Source of the DNA: Planctomycetes bacterium SM23_32
GTDB taxonomy: Bacteria; Planctomycetota; Brocadiia; SM23-32
Reading direction: 5' to 3'
Length of the DNA stretch: 13,036 nt
NCBI GenBank assembly: GCA_001303885.1
Contig: LJUE01000040.1
Coordinates: 1-13,036 of the forward strand
The notes beneath the pieces are model-generated. The model saw only the letters and a program-made list of their open reading frames with translations, did not search any database and was not told the DNA's origin. Position 1 is the stretch's first letter; every line of letters begins with the position of its first letter. This document shows, piece after piece, positions 12,764-13,036 of the stretch. The position numbers and the translations under genes are program-made.

Positions 12764-13036
12764 ATGGACAAGATCAGGTGGGGCATTCTGGCGACGGGGC
12801 GGATCGCTCACAAGTTCGCCCGCGGGCTGAGCTGCTTGGACGACGCGGAGCTGATTGCCGTCGGCTCGCGCCGGCAGGAGACGGCCGACGCGTTTGCTGA
12901 GGAGTGGGACATCCCGCACCGGCACGCGAGCTACGAGGCGCTCGCCGCCGACCCCGACGTGGACGCCGTCTACGTGGCGACGCCGCACCCGTTCCACAAG
13001 GACAACAGCATGCTCTGCCTGGAGGCGGGTAAGGCG
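12764..13036 (+). CDS. Gfo/Idh/MocA family oxidoreductase, N-terminal part (runs off the window)
   Basis: The visible 91 residues form the first half of a Rossmann domain. IRWGILATGRIAHKFARGL (4-22) is the nucleotide-binding loop, with A-T-G-R-I-A in the place of the usual G-T-G-R-I-A. V-G-S-R-R after strand 2 (Ser and Arg rather than Asp) is compatible with NADP. ADPDVDAVYVATPHPFHKD (66-84) is the family's fourth strand and loop. The EKP signature would follow just past the window end. The start at ATG 12764 has a GAGAGG/GGTGGAG region upstream; ATG 12746 in the same frame would add six residues but has no ribosome site. It lies 56 bases after the beta-helix gene, possibly in one transcript. 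It is a different subgroup from the enzyme at 6580-7587. Confidence 0.9.
   Translation, partial: MDKIRWGILATGRIAHKFARGLSCLDDAELIAVGSRRQETADAFAEEWDIPHRHASYEALAADPDVDAVYVATPHPFHKDNSMLCLEAGKA

Overview
The window comes from a very GC-rich bacterial genome with dense genes and short intergenic gaps. The gene mix suggests a planctomycete or another PVC-type bacterium. It includes an M55 peptidase, two Gfo/Idh/MocA oxidoreductases, a DUF4416 protein, a small zinc-finger/TM protein, and an ExbBD system with an unusual giant partner. This assignment is an inference from gene content and style; no rRNA or marker tree is available here.

Left part (1-4571): an ACT-domain gene fragment and an M55 (DppA-like) peptidase gene run leftward. 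A divergent promoter region at about 1129-1227 separates them from a rightward operon. That operon holds an ExbB/TolQ proton channel (broken by a frameshift into a TM1 piece and a TM2-TM3 piece), ExbD, and a 699-residue TonB/TolA-like protein. The last has the SxxxH motif in its single TM helix, a long coiled coil, and a C-terminal beta-sandwich (PA14-like) domain where TonB would carry its own C-terminal domain. The ORFs overlap by 11 and 44 bases, so translation is probably coupled.

Middle part (4572-6579): an accessory island. It contains a 450-base non-coding stretch rich in hairpins, a truncated IS110-family transposase with all four RuvC-type acids but no C-terminal domain, and a 59-bp element. 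Next comes a leftward, less GC-rich four-TM orphan gene, then a second direct copy of the 59-bp element, and then a second, tiny IS110 remnant. The remnant ends a few bases from the next gene.

Right part (6580-13036): housekeeping and metabolic genes. A leftward Gfo/Idh/MocA dehydrogenase is divergent from the operon DUF4416-ndk-lipoprotein, which has a near-consensus promoter. Convergent to that operon is hslV-hslU-(zinc-finger tail-anchored protein), with a 4-base hslV/hslU overlap. Divergent from hslV are a left-handed beta-helix protein related to gamma carbonic anhydrases and the start of a second Gfo/Idh/MocA gene that runs off the window. No tRNA, rRNA or CRISPR array was seen.
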